Shown one piece after another: positions 44,968-57,338 of a DNA stretch of 64,000 nt (its first letter is position 1; the number at the start of each line of letters is the position of its first letter). Source of the stretch: Oscheius tipulae. Lineage: Eukaryota > Nematoda > Chromadorea > Rhabditida > Rhabditidae. A program made the translations under genes and the position numbers. Below the pieces are notes generated by a model, which searched no databases, was not told where the DNA came from, and was given only the letters and a program-made list of their open reading frames with translations. The stretch is from the NCBI GenBank assembly GCA_037178975.1, contig JASJZH010000006.1, positions 5,828,001 to 5,892,000 of the forward strand. The letters are read 5' to 3'.

Positions 44968-47900
44968 CACAGTTTGAGGACTATATTTTTCTCGACATAG
45001 AACGATAGTAGAAATGATGGCAAAAGAACAAGTGCACCAGTTAGTGATATTATTCCTAGAGCAAGCAGCATTATTCCCACCTGAAACTTTTAATTATTGT
45101 AGTTCTTTTGTGATCTGACCTGGTAGAAAGCAGCAGTTGATGCAAAAAGTAATGGAATACCGCAAACCACAGAGGAGCATGCTGCCAAAATGCAGGCTGT
45201 TCCGGCAGAATGGAAGGCAGATCTGAAAATGGTTAGTTACCTAAAAAGCTTTAAGTTACCTGATCTTGTCAACCATGAAAATCTCTCCAGAGTTTTTGAC
45301 ACTGGCTGCGATATGAAGCGAAAAGTCAAAACTCAACCCGATGGTCAATACAATAATTGTGGATTCTACCACACTCAGTTGCCATCCTGGAAAAACTTTT
45401 TAACTTGATAGATAAAATCACCTATCAACACCAGAGCCGATGTTGTCCATAGAACTACAGCACAAATTACTGCGACCGTCATCAGAGATAGGACAAATTG
45501 CTGCGTACAAAGAATTACCACAACCAAAGAGACAATGACAGAAATGGCGACTGATGACAGCGTGGAGGTTCGCAGTTTGCCAATAATGTCATAGTATCGA
45601 GTTATTTCGCTCGATGAAAGACATCTCAATGGCAAGTTTCCTGAACTAACATCATAATAAGCTCCGCAATGCGTTTACCCAAATAGCCTTTCATAACTTT
45701 ACAGTCTTTGTCAATTTCTTGGAAAGCCTCAGAAATTTTTTTAGATACAGCCGTCAGTTTCACTTTCGATGGAGTTGACAGATAATATCTAATGTTTAGT
45801 ATCTGTTGGAAGTCTATCGCAGTACCCAATAAGATCCATATCCTTGTTGAAAAGCGGTCCATCCGATGAATATTTCGAGAAATCGTCAGGAAAGCGTGAT
45901 GGTAAGCGTTCGAAACAGTGATCGACATAGCACTTTGTGGAAACAAATGTTTCTCGAGAACAGTTTGACGCTTCTAATCCGGTGATCCAAGAATTGTTTG
46001 GATTTCTGCCAGAAGTTAGAAGAACATTGTTTACAGCTTGCTAAAGATTCGACTATATAAATCTTACGGCCCTCACCTTAATATTTTTCAGGTTTTTCGA
46101 AGAAAACTTCATTTTCCTTTCCTTCAGTTTGCCGTTTATTGACACAGAAAGCAGTTTTTTTCCACTGAAATTGCATAAATGCACGAGAATGGACTTACGT
46201 GATTTGGATTTTGTCAATGATGAAATATTTTTGGATCATGTATGAACGTTTCCATTCAAAGTTGAACAGGTGAGCATTGTTGTCGTACCATTCTGCTGGA
46301 TTGCTGTCAACAAGAAGCTGAAAAGTTTGTGGTAAACATAAACAGAACCATACCTTGGTAGGGTTGTATTCAGGCAATATCAGTCCGGGATTGAAAAACG
46401 TTACAAATATAGAGAAACCGGTCAAGAGAACACTGATAAAAATTATTATCCACTTGACCGACTGAAGAGCTTGCACAAAAAAGTCCATGTACAAGTTGGT
46501 CGAAAAGTTCAAAATTGACGAATCTAAAAATATATAACTTTTACTAAAAATAAAACTAACGCTCAGCAGACTGTGTGAGCATTAAGGTAGGAGGAAGAAT
46601 GAAAAGAACCAAGCAAAAGTTAAAAAGCACTGTTAGACAAGCGTAAATACCAAAGCATCTGAGCACTTGATCAGATTAGAAAATCAACGTTTACCTCAAA
46701 ACCACAATGTCACCACTAAGATTCGAGAGAAATGCTACAGCTGTAGTTGCCGACGTGATGAACATGCTCATCAAAGAATGTCTCAAAGATGTTTGAAGCG
46801 AGCGAATGTGCAAGGAATTGCCGGGCAAATACATGTCTCCGGGTCTCCATGGTTCGGAAAGATGCTAATATCAAATATTTGACCATGTTTGATTCCTGCC
46901 TTCTTTTCCAATTTGTAGTAGGAGAGCAGCAAGAAAGCGTCGTCTGCGCCGATGGAGGTCATCAAAACAATAATCAAGAGGTTCAAGAATGGGAAGAAAT
47001 CAATGCCCAGAACAACCTAAAAGATTTTTTGCAGATGTTTTTAACGCTTACAGTGTAAGTGAAAAAAGCAAGAGCCATGGACAGAGCAACCATTGCAAGG
47101 ATGATAAATGTGAAAATTATGCTTCCAGAATACAAGTAGAAGGTAGTTAAGACAAGCGTAGCTACAAAAGGTTTACCAAGATGCGACGAGGATCTCACCC
47201 GATATGGCAGACAGCAAGGAATCATGTATGAGAGCATCATGAAACTTTTTTGTTTTTGTCCCAAAGTCAATTCCTCTTTGCTTTAATCCAGATTCAAAAA
47301 AGTGCTTGTTCATTTTTTTCTCGAGTTTTTCAAAGAAAAAGATACTGTCAGTGTTGTAAGCTCGTTGCAGAGGTAGAAAAACTGATGCATACGGAAGACT
47401 CTTGTCTTTGGGCAGCAACAGTTCTGCGGCCTGCAACAAAAGTTGGCATACTTCTAATGCTGAATCAACCAGCTGAATCATTTCCAGTTTGCAGATTTCC
47501 AGGGCATTGCTGTCAGATTCACATTGTTCAATTGTCTTCTTCAAGTTATCGATGCTACAACGACTGTTATATTTCAAAATAGACTCACTCTGCTTGATTG
47601 ATATTTGAACATTTCTTCGTGACCGAAGGATTCATGCAGAGTGCAATTAGAGGCAAATTGATAGAATGTTTCAGCTGAGAAACACGGATATTGCTCATCT
47701 TTGATTCTTCAACAGTTTCGTCAATCATAAAATCCATTTCACAAAGTGCTTTGAAAGATTTTACAGTGAACAGCTGTAATTGGTAAGTACAATACATTTT
47801 CCTTGCTTACATTCTGAGATTCTATCACGATCTTTGTCATTAGTTCAACTATGTCGTATGGAATCCGCTTTCCAAGAGCCAAATACTGGGTACAGGGGTC

Positions 47901-48510
47901 GTTGAGAACATCGCTCTCGTTAGGCTCCGAGTCCACTCCGTATTCTTCGTAGTTCACTGTAATTGGCTCGTACGTCGAATTACTAAAAGTGTACAATCTT
48001 CTATATTTGAGTTTACAAACCTGTATTCGTCTTCATATGGTATTTCTGCAGAAGAGTCGTTCACATGAGGTATCACAGAATCATTGACTGCTCTTAAACA
48101 ATCAGATTAGTGCTTGTAAGTAATCTCACTCACTCTGACAGACGTTTCACCCTATTTCGACTCTTATAAATATCTATTGGGGCTGCTACGATCTGTTCCA
48201 TACCGTTGAGCAATATTTTCCCCTCGGACAACGTCGTTCCCCTTGTTTCAAATCCCTAAAACCCTTTTTTAACATACTGTGGACAGTACTTTTGATGGAT
48301 CAAAGTTGATGGCATTGTAATTGAAATAGATTCCAATGATAGAGAGTAGACAAGACACAATAATTGTTGTGCTTATTAGAAGCAGTGGATGACCAAAGAC
48401 GAGTCGGCAATAGCTAAACATAGCTATTAGAGGTGAGAATTCTCAGACCTGTGAAACAGTCGGTCTTTGAAGCGGGAAAAGCAACTGAACGGCCGGGCTA
48501 CAAACGTCAT
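44968..48510 (-). CDS. Dispatched-like RND/sterol-sensing transporter
   Basis: Multi-pass membrane protein of the Patched/Dispatched family. The start ATG at 48510 follows directly on an acceptor (AGCTACAG). The first exons give a membrane segment (LLLISTTIIVSCLLSIIGIYF), then GFETRGTTLSEGK, the Dispatched-type GFE-RGT hallmark. A cysteine-containing ectodomain follows. The sterol-sensing region contains IGADDAFLLLSYYKLEK, then SLRHSLMSMFITSATTAVAF and RCFGIYACL. A second half repeats the 6-TM plan and ends GALVLLPSFLLSFYVEKNIVLKL (stop 44968-44970). The GADD motif with a conserved Asp pair is expected of proton-driven members. In C. elegans the Dispatched-type genes are che-14 and ptd-2, which act in cuticle and sterol/lipid secretion. 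I cannot say which this is. Confidence 0.85.
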
Positions 48511-49075
48511 CTGTAGCTGGGCGAGGGCCGTAAATGTGAATGCGCCCACCAGCTATTGTGCGCCTGCAAACACTAGCTCAGAAGCACACTTGTATTCAAT
48601 AAAAAGGCTAGAAGTCGTGTAAACTGACAACATGAAACGTGGAAACAATTGTATCCTAAGAGCATTGGAGGTAATGAGCCACTACTCAAAACAGTTTCAA
48701 AAAGTATTTTTTACGTCAGAAACTTACTTTTTATCAAAATTGTTAGCAAAAATCACTCCGCATTTTGGCTTAAACAACCGCTATTGAACTTTCATTCTGA
48801 CTGCAATACTGTGGGAATGGGAACTTCCACAGGTGTCTTCAATATGGGACGCGATATTGCGTACATTAACCATTTATGAATGACAGTTTTATGCCCCTAG
48901 TTATCTATTTTGTGCTGATTTCCAATGATTTCGTCATAAGGTTTATAAACATCAAGAAATTTTTTTATTTTTAAATCAATATTCTTTATTGCTTAGTGTT
49001 TCAAATTTATTGTCAGCCTTCCAGTCTCTTATTAATCGTCTGTGTTGTCCAAAGGTCTTGTTTTCGTTCTCTCAC
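48511..49075. other. divergent promoter region between the Dispatched-like and GFA-domain genes
   Basis: About 565 bp, AT-rich. No coding pattern or recognised motif. Confidence 0.35.
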
Positions 49076-49548
49076 ATGTCTGAGGTGGAGCATTTCGGTT
49101 CCTGTCATTGCGGAGCTATTAAGTGGAAGGTCTTCGGACCAAAAATTATACAATGCATCAAGTGCAAGTGAGTTTCTTCACTGTATATTTACAATAACCG
49201 TTTTTCCAGCTGCTCAATATGTTACAAGAAGCAGAACCATCACTTTATTGTGTCCAAGACCCGATTCACGCTTCTTGAGGGAGAAGACATGTTGACAACG
49301 TATACTTTCAACACAGGAGTCGCGAAGCACATGTTCTGCAAGAAATGTGGAGTGCAGAGCTTCTACCACCCAAGATCGAACCCCGGAGATGTTGGTATGT
49401 TTCTTTACCCCATTATTTTCAATTTTTATTTAAAGGTATCATGCCACACTGCATTGACTCGCCGACAGTAGAAAAGATAGAATTCAGTACATTTGATGGA
49501 CAGAACTGGGAACAAGAGATGACAACAAAAGCTCCACAAGCTTATTAA
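49076..49548 (+). CDS. GFA/CENP-V-type zinc-binding domain protein
   Basis: A complete small protein of about 130 residues in three exons (49076-49168, about 49210-49395, about 49437-49548). The zinc ligands of the GFA fold are visible: GSCHCGAIKW, then CIKCNCSICYKK, then HMFCKKCGVQSFYHPRSNPG. That order of Cys pairs is diagnostic for the glutathione-dependent formaldehyde-activating/CENP-V fold. Animal members are mostly of unknown activity, and formaldehyde activation should not be assumed. Stop 49546-49548. It faces the 3' end of the Kunitz gene, which is convergent. Confidence 0.88.
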
Positions 49549-49831
49549 AAAATTTTAAATCAAGCTAATTTCAACAAATTTCGTGACAATGGTTCGCTTT
49601 CAATTGAAGAATGGCAGCAGTCGTTTCATAGTCTTGTTGTACACGCCCAGCGCCTATAAATCATTTGATTTTATTAGATAGAATTTTTCTCGCCTAGAAA
49701 TGCCGGATGTTTCAAGTTCAAGGCAAAGTACCACGTGTACATTTGTGTACCTCTGATGAAAGGACGCAAGACATGACAATATTCTTCGCCTTCTGTAGCT
49801 TGAAACACCTAGGAAACAACCTGTCACACTG

Positions 49832-52511
49832 CTAAACGAAACACACTTCACTGTAGCAACCCGTGTCTCCATTGTGAGCACAGAGATGAACTTCCAGTTT
49901 GGTATCTCGCCCCGAAACATTGTATCTGAAACGTAACTTTTTGTTAGATTTAAACACTCAACCTGTATCCTAAACAGAGAGAATAATCGATCCATTCGGG
50001 TTCCGATTTGTAGTAAGTTTTGTTGGATCCATTCAACTCAATATGTCGGATCATAGCAGTTTTGATAGGAGGCTTGGCTCCGGAATCTGAAAGAATTATA
50101 GTCTTAGAATAAGAAGTAAGTTACATCCAGTCTTAAGAGGTAGTTTCTTCTTAGAAGACAGTTTCGGTTGTGGTGTTGCTCTCTTTTTCGGATAGCGCAA
50201 CTCGCACTTGTTGTGACACTCCTCCTGACTCAAAAAGTTGTTTCCACTTTTTCCACATCCTGTATAATGAAATCCTCTGCATTGCTTCGACTTTCTATTG
50301 AAGTAATACCGATTCGACATGGCTTCACACCAGTTGCCACGATCCAGAGGCTCCATGCAAGGATCTACAGCCTGCTTTGATAAATGAAGTCAGCCTACCT
50401 AATCCAGAAACTTCGCACTTTTTCTGACAGTCTTCAAACGTATCAAATCTGTTTACATTTCCTTCACAGCCTCCGTAAAGGAACTGATCACATGTTCCTC
50501 TAGTCTGATTGTAGAACCATTTGTATCGTAGCTGGTTACAAGCTCCAACATCTGGCTCGAAGGAGCAAACAGCTAAACTCTGAATTGAAAAGATGTCTAA
50601 AACTGCTACCTACCAGCATCAGCACTCGGTTTGTGATTAGCACATGTATCTCTGCAGTCGTCTTCTGTATAGAATCTGAAACAGTATCGTAATAACTCTG
50701 TCATACACCTTGCCTATTGTCATTACCACCACAGCCACTGTAGCTAAAAGTGGTGCATTTCATGGCATGGTAAGTCCATCGTTGAACAGATCTACTGATT
50801 TCTGAAGAGCATTTGGTTGATACTGCTGATGGCTTGTAACATGCTGAAGTGAACTCTCATCGGAACTCATGTTTCACCACCTGTACTACTGGCTCGTGGC
50901 TTCCTCTCTAGTCTCCGTCTTTCAACGCGACATGTTCTCATGCAAACATCGTGGGAATAAAAGTTGTTTGCATTTCCTCCACATCCCATAAACCAAAATT
51001 GTGTACAACGACCTGCTTTGATATGAGTAACCGTTAATCATTTCCCATACCATAATCTCTATCGAAGTAGTATCTATAGCCAGCCGTTTCCAAACACTGG
51101 TTGTCACTTTGGCCAAAACCAATGTGTAAAGGAAGATGACAATCCATTTCAGAATCTAAAAAGATGAAGATCCCGAGTGTCTTTTTACCAGGCATGTCAT
51201 TGAAAACGTAGCAGAGGTTTTTACATTGTGAGAGTGTCATGAATCTGTTTCCATTACCTCCGCAACCAGAATAGGCAAACGGTGAACACATTTTGGTGTC
51301 ACGGTCGTAGTAGAAAGCAGGATATCTGAAATTAAACATATGGTAAAAACTTATGAACGCTACGCGTTTCTGCATGTTCCGACTTCCATAGGTTCTAAGC
51401 ACCGAAACTTTGTGTCTGGTTCTGGCTGCCTCGATTCAACAATGTGACCTGAAGATTTATGAACAAGTTATGTATTGAAAGCAAACCCGGGCTAGAGCAG
51501 TGCAGCTTGCAGGTTTTCTCATCGGAAAAAATGTTCTGGGAAGTGGAGACACAGCCATCCCACCAGAAGGAAATACAATCTCCGATGTTGTGCTAGGATG
51601 AGATTACAAACATGACCTGAGTTACTTACATCGAAGTACCATTTTTCTATCCATCTTCCTTCCCCGCAAGGTTCGGTGTACTTGCTGTTGAACTGATCCA
51701 AACAGTATGACGGTGATCGTTCTTCTCGATGTCGTTCACATACCCATTGACAAGTTTCCAGAGTCGGGTAGATATTCTGTGCTTCTCCTTTGCAGTTGCC
51801 GTACCTGGAAATTTGAGAAAAAATATAAACAGGATTGTACCAGAACATTTTACAGGTGTGACTAGCGTGATCAAAGTAGTAGTACTGTAAATATCGACCA
51901 TCTGCGGAGCAGGAATCCTTGTAAGCTTCGTCAAACGGCTCGATGCATGATTCAAAAAACATAGGGAACAATTATTCAAAGTATTCTTACGCGTCAAATG
52001 TCGCGGTGGCGTTTCGCAAAGCTCTTGACAATCTCCAAGATCGTTGAAGAAGTTCGTACTTTCTGAACGGCATCCACCCCAATGAAATGCGGTGCAACGT
52101 TTTCTAAAAACGTTTTTACTCAATCAAAACTATTACCTGCCGTCATCAAAATAGAATCTGTTTCCATACTCGCCATGTCTACAATCATCCAAGTAAATAG
52201 AGTCAAATGGCTGCAAACAAGCTTCTAAATAGTCCATTCCCTTATTAGTTTAGTATGTCTCCTACTTGCTCGTTCCGGTTCTGGATGTCTGCCTTCGCAT
52301 TTCCATTGGCAGGTTTCCATGTCGGGAAAGTTATTGCCGCTATAAGAAGCGCATCCATCGTTCCAAAACATTCGACAAGCCCGAATATCCGGATCAAAGA
52401 AATATCTACACCAGGATTCTGTTGTTCACTGTTTCTGTCACCTATTAGTCCAGAAACTTCCATTACTGCACGATTTGGACAAAGTGACATCAAACGGCTC
52501 AAGACATTCCG
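49832..52511 (-). CDS. multi-Kunitz (BPTI-type) secreted protein, about nine domains (5' exon not found)
   Basis: Minus-strand exons encode about nine Kunitz domains in a row, each with six cysteines and the aromatic core: ECLEPFDV...RYFFDPDIRACRMF, then ACLQPFDS, SCIEPFDE, YCLDQFNS, a domain with RYPAFYYDRDTKMC, one with YRYYFDRD, one with CTTFSYSGCGGN, one with FLYGGCEGN, and one with FHYTGCGKSGNNF. A basic linker (PKLSSKKKLPLKTG) and a C-terminal Cys-containing domain (HIELNGSNKTYYKSEPEWIDYSLC, then CAHNGDTGCYSEVCFV) follow; stop 49832-49834. A poly(A) signal (minus AATAAA) is at 49670-49675. The first exon seen (from 52511) starts at an acceptor, so an upstream exon or an SL2 site is needed. 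Kunitz domains usually inhibit serine proteases; nematode proteins of this layout include cuticle and moulting factors. Confidence 0.82.
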
Positions 52512-52597
52512 CTAGAAAGTTCTGAATTGCACGATCCCACTCCAGCTATAGGCAAAGCGGAGGGGATCGGCTAATTGCATGTTTTGGGTAAGGAATC

Positions 52598-52603
52598 TTT
52601 ATT
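52598..52603 (-). terminator. polyadenylation signal between the two Kunitz genes
   Basis: Minus-strand AATAAA, 80 bp past the stop of the upstream Kunitz gene (52683) and before the first exon of the next (52511). It supports a transcript end here. Confidence 0.55.
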
Positions 52604-52682
52604 AATTGCGTACAAAAACAGTTGAGCTAGTACATTAGCAGATCCCCTCGGATGTTCAAGTTGTGGGTGGCAAACTCGTTCA

Positions 52683-55600
52683 TCAAGCAGTAAAGCGAAG
52701 CATAACAATAAACATACAGGCAATGGTTACAGGATGACCGGCGGAGCTATACCCGAGGTCAGCTCTTCCCTCGTACACTCTCTTCTCGGTAGCCAACTTT
52801 CTCTGGAGGTCGGCCTCAAAATGTTCCTTCGTGGCATAGGCTGGTCGCTCATCTTCGCTCAATGAAACTGGAGCATCGTTTTTAACATCCCATACTTTGT
52901 TATCTCTTTCAATCTTATAATCTGTCTGAACCACATTCCATTTCAAATGCAGTTTTTGTCTATTTCTACGGGACTTTCTACTAGTGGATTTTTGTGGAAC
53001 TGGGTCTGTTAGTGACCTATCCCCGACCAGGGCACTAGCAGTGGGGAGCTCAAAAACGTCGACCATGTTGGACGGAGGCTCAGCTGTACCGTATTCTGCT
53101 GCAGATGGCTCTGTCGGCTGATGCAGTTCTTCGGCGTTCAGTTTGTGACCGCAGACATCCAGACAAACCTAATACATATATTCATACTGTCGTGCGGCCA
53201 CCTACTTGTTTGTCTTTCCATATATTCCGATTCGGTGTAGAACAGCCACCCCACCAGAATCTGAGCACGAATGTGAAAAGAAATTAATGAAAGATTACCT
53301 TTTGCAGCTGTTAGACTTTTTGTCGTAGTACGCCTTCACTTCCCAATTGTCTCCAGAACAGTCTAAATCCCACTGCTCGTCGTAGCCATCGTCACAAGGA
53401 TCGCCTTCCATTTTCACGGTGGCTAAAACTAGGATTTTATTGTAATGTCAAAGCCTACTTGTCATAATCGGAGAAGTCATTGTTGTCGTTGGCGGCAGTG
53501 TGATATAACGAAGTCTTTTATCTTTGACTTCGTCTATTTCTCCGCTCTTGACTGGTACAAACACTTCTCCACCGCGAGTTTTAATATCTAAACCTGATGG
53601 TTTAGAAATACTGGTAGTCATACCTATAAAACTTCGTTGAATGGCTGGCATTTCGGTAGTAGTCGGTCTCTGAGTTGTGGTTGTCGTGGTTGTATCTGCT
53701 TGGACGACGTATTTTGGATTGAATCCGCCGTCACTTGGAGGTATCTTGTGGGAGCAAGCTATTTTGCACAGCTGTATAGTCTTTTCTATGTAAAAGTGGA
53801 ATTATACCTCTTTGGATTTGAAGAAATTCCTGGCTTCTGTTTCACAGCCGCCATACCAGAACGTTTTACAAGATCCACGATCTGAGCTGAAGTACCATCT
53901 CAAGACCTTAACCCATCACTGTGTACAAGTTTTATACATCAGACCCAATCGTCTCCGCTGCAGTCTTCCTCCAAAGAAGGATGAAGAGGTTCTTCACACA
54001 GATCAATGGGTGTTTTCATCTTATCCAAGAAGCTGGCAATCTAAACATAGTAGTCTCTAAAAATGTACAAATACCGTACCTGCTCTTTCTCAGTGGTCAG
54101 TTTGTGCTTTGGGAGAAGTGTCATTCTTGTCGATGGTACATTGATATGAACGATGCTGTTCTCGTCTTGTTTCTCGGATGAGTAGATGTCATACCGATGA
54201 CGGTCCAGCTCTGTTTTGTCGTAAATGTTCTCGAAAGATTGAGATTGTCTCATCGTCGTTTTTATCTCTTCTTTGAACAGTTCGGGAACAAGTGTGAACG
54301 GAGGTCTCTTTGTGACAAACGTAGACAAATCCAATGGAACGGGAGTCGTAAGAAGAGACTTGGCATCTACAGGGCTCATATGAACAGTTGTTGGACTCGT
54401 CTGACTTCTCGGGCCTTCCGTAACGAATATGATGAATGGAGGACGTTTTGTGACGAATTTGGAGAGATCAAGAGGATTGTGAGTCGTCGTCGGGCTCATT
54501 GAACGTGTAGTTTCTTCTTTTTCAAACTTCTGGCTAGTGTCGATCAGTTCCCCAAAGATTGGTGGATTGAGAGTGAATGGTGGTCGTTTAGTCACAAACT
54601 GAGACAGGTCCAGTAAATCTTTCACATTTCCAGGTATATGAAGCATTGTAGTCGGAACAGGTGTCACTTCCTTGAAAAGAGTCGTGTCAAGCCTGTTCTC
54701 TTGGCTTCGAAGAGTTTCTTTTGGAAACAAGGTGAAAGGCGGTCGTTTAGTTACAAAACTGTTCACGTCAAATGACTTCTTGGAATAGTTGTCAGGGAGA
54801 GCATTCAACTTCCTGCGATATTCTACCATAAACTTTTCCTTATCGAACCGTGTCACGGCTGTTTTGGCCTCGAAATTTCCAACTTCTTGAATTGGAGCAG
54901 AAGTTTGTGACTTGACTATAACAGAAGTCGGTTGAACTAAAAACGTACTATATACAATTAAAAAAATCCAACCTGTAGTAGGGATTGCATGCTTATATGC
55001 TTCACCCAGTGTCGTCGATTCCATTTTTAGAGTAGTCCTCGGCGCCTAGTTTGGATTCCAAGTGGTATAAAGTAACTAACTTTAAAAACGATTGCCTCCC
55101 CCTGACTGCTAGAAAGTTCCTCTCTACACTTCGTCTGGCAGTTGGAAAGTGATTCAAAGAAGTTCTTTCCGGCTGTTCGCTTAGGAGGACAGGTGGCGTC
55201 GTACCAGAACGGTTCGCATTCTCGAACAATTGGATTCCAGAAAAATCTTTCCTCCCAATGAGCAAGAACACATTCTTCGCGCAGATCTTCGTCAAAGGGA
55301 TGGGAGCAGGGATCTAAAGCAATACTCTTTAGACTTTTGTTTTAACTCACTTTCGTTAGGGTTGATGTGATGCATGATCTTGACAACTTTTACAGCTTCT
55401 TCGACTTTTTCTTGGTGAGATAATTGAGCCATTGGTGGTTCGAAATCATTTTTAAGTTTGACTGGGATCGTTGGTTCTGGATCTCGTGGCTGGATATCCT
55501 GGTTCATACAGAGAGTGTTGCAGGTCTAATGAACTGATTTCAAAGCAGATAACAGATTTTACCTGTATGTCGTTGAAGATGTTTCTGGATGATGACTTGC

Positions 55601-56980
55601 ATCCTCCGTAGAAGAACTTTCGGCATGAGGCTGTCTCGCGGTCGAAGTAGTATCTGAGTTTGATAGCTGTTACTTTCAATAACAAACGATACCTGAGCAG
55701 TTGTTCGCCGTTGTTGCAATCTTCTTCCGTGAGCAGAATGTCAAACTCATCGGTACAGGCTCCTAAAAACTAATAAATGTTCTTCACCGGTTTTTACCTT
55801 CTTCTATCTTGCATTCTCCATTTTCTGTGTAGCCTGCGTCGCAGTCACATCGGTAGGCTCCCATGGTATTTGTGCATCTTGAGTTTGTAGGACAAACAGA
55901 CGGTTCTTGATCACATTCGTTGATATCTGGAATCAGTCTTCTCGGAACGACTACCACAGATATGATTAGTTATGAGTGCAAGAAGAGGAACGGAAGTCTT
56001 TTCATCCTGCTTGGAAGAGCTATGAATTGAAAAAGATGCGCATGCATGCGTAATGGGTCTAGCCGTTAGAAGAGGGGGCGCATACATACCGATACAGATC
56101 CGGCCGAGTTTTTTGAAGCCGGCTATGCAGCCACATTCGCCATTCACGCAAACTCCAAAAAGAGGATCGCAATGTGGACATTGGGTGATCGTCGAGGATA
56201 TCTGAGGAAAAGAATAGTGAAATTCTTAACTGCCTTACGGGAACTTTCGGTATGGATTTCAAGACTGGTGTAACGGGAAAACCGCGAGTGGATGGTTCGG
56301 TTGTGGTAGTTGTAGTAGTGGCTGTCGGAGGAGTTGTGGTCAAAGTTCTACGATGTTTAATATCCTAAAAACAAACTTGAATTGCAAAAAAAGCCTTTAC
56401 TGCAGTCCCACTCCTAAGGTGCAAATATTAACTTTGGAAGCTAAAGTCATTCTCTCGCTGTTAGACTCGTGCAGTCGGTCAAAATGCCTTTTGAAATGTA
56501 CATCAACATATACACTCATATAATTAACTAACCCTGTGGTCGACTCCGATCTTTCCATCGTAAGATGGTTCATGAAGAGACAGCAATTTTAACTTATTTG
56601 TGACACATCTACTCCGACAATGAGTTCGGCGCATGAAGCGATTGGAATTTCCTCCACAACCCCTAAAATTTCAGTTTTCGCACTTGCTACGAACAGTCAA
56701 TCATACGTGAAAAGGAAACGCTTGCAATCATCAGCGACTGGATCATAGTAGTATCGCACCAGTTCCTTCGTACATCCTCCAAGGTCTGGTGGCAACTGAA
56801 AAAGTTTGCTGTTAACTAAAGAACTCAGAAACAACTCACTGTGCAAAGATCAATGGCAGTTTTGGCTGCAAAGATTGCTGGATCTGAATGGGACAGAACG
56901 GACTTGGATGAGGACGAGTACCAAGCTTGTTCATTTCCATAGGCAAAGGAACCCGGAAGAAAGAGCCAGATCAGCATCAT
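52683..56980 (-). CDS. multi-Kunitz/EGF protein with repeated FVTKRPPFTL linker and C-terminal hydrophobic tail
   Basis: Starts with a signal-like leader (MMLIWLFLPGSFAYG) at 56980. In order: Kunitz 1 (LPPDLGGC, YYYDPVADDC, RGCGGNSNRF), a Thr-rich stretch, a short EGF-like module (CVNGECGC) and a calcium-binding EGF (DINECDQEPSVC). Next come Kunitz 2 (YYFDRETASC, YGGCKSSSRNIF) and Kunitz 3 (FFWNPIVREC). A linker of about 300 residues holds four copies of S-x-FVTKRPPFTL (54280-54775). Two more Kunitz domains follow (WYFSSDRGSCKTFWYGGC; YYDKKSNSCKRFWWGGC). The tail is basic and then hydrophobic, ending SAGHPVTIACMFIVMLRFTA (stop 52683-52685), suggesting a membrane or GPI anchor. It may share a locus with the next Kunitz gene; the intervening poly(A) signal favours two genes. 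Confidence 0.8.
54280..54775 (-). repeat. four-copy FVTKRPPFTL protein repeat
   Basis: Four units of about 140-150 bp, each coding for L/N-S-x-FVTKRPPF-T/I-L/I followed by a variable stretch. Copies read NSFVTKRPPFTLFP, LSQFVTKRPPFTLNP, LSKFVTKRPPFIIF and LSTFVTKRPPFTLVP. Confidence 0.85.
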
Positions 56981-57295
56981 GCTAAAAGCTAACCAACTAA
57001 CAAGAGAACAGGTTGAGACAATAGGGAAGAGCAGACAGAAAGGGGCTGGCTGACCTCTTCAGCAATGCATACCGCCTGCTTCTGGCGAATCCCATTCACA
57101 GATAATGCACACCACACAATGCAGATGGCAAAGCTCCCACAGCCCCTGTTCAGCAAAATATCGCAAAAACAGTTTTGGAAAAGTGCTCCCGGATCACAAG
57201 AGAATATGCTTATCGTGACCACCTAATAAGGCCTGAAAAGTATTTCAAACGTAGAAGATAGAGCAAACTCCTTTTGCAATGCATGGGAACAAAAA
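56981..57295. other. intergenic region upstream of the Kunitz gene
   Basis: No gene recognised. It includes the Kunitz promoter and the 3' end of the ground-like gene, whose minus AATAAA is at 57296-57301. Confidence 0.35.
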
Positions 57296-57338
57296 TTTAT
57301 TAGGGACATTTGTACAATGAGCTGTTTTGCTACTTGAG

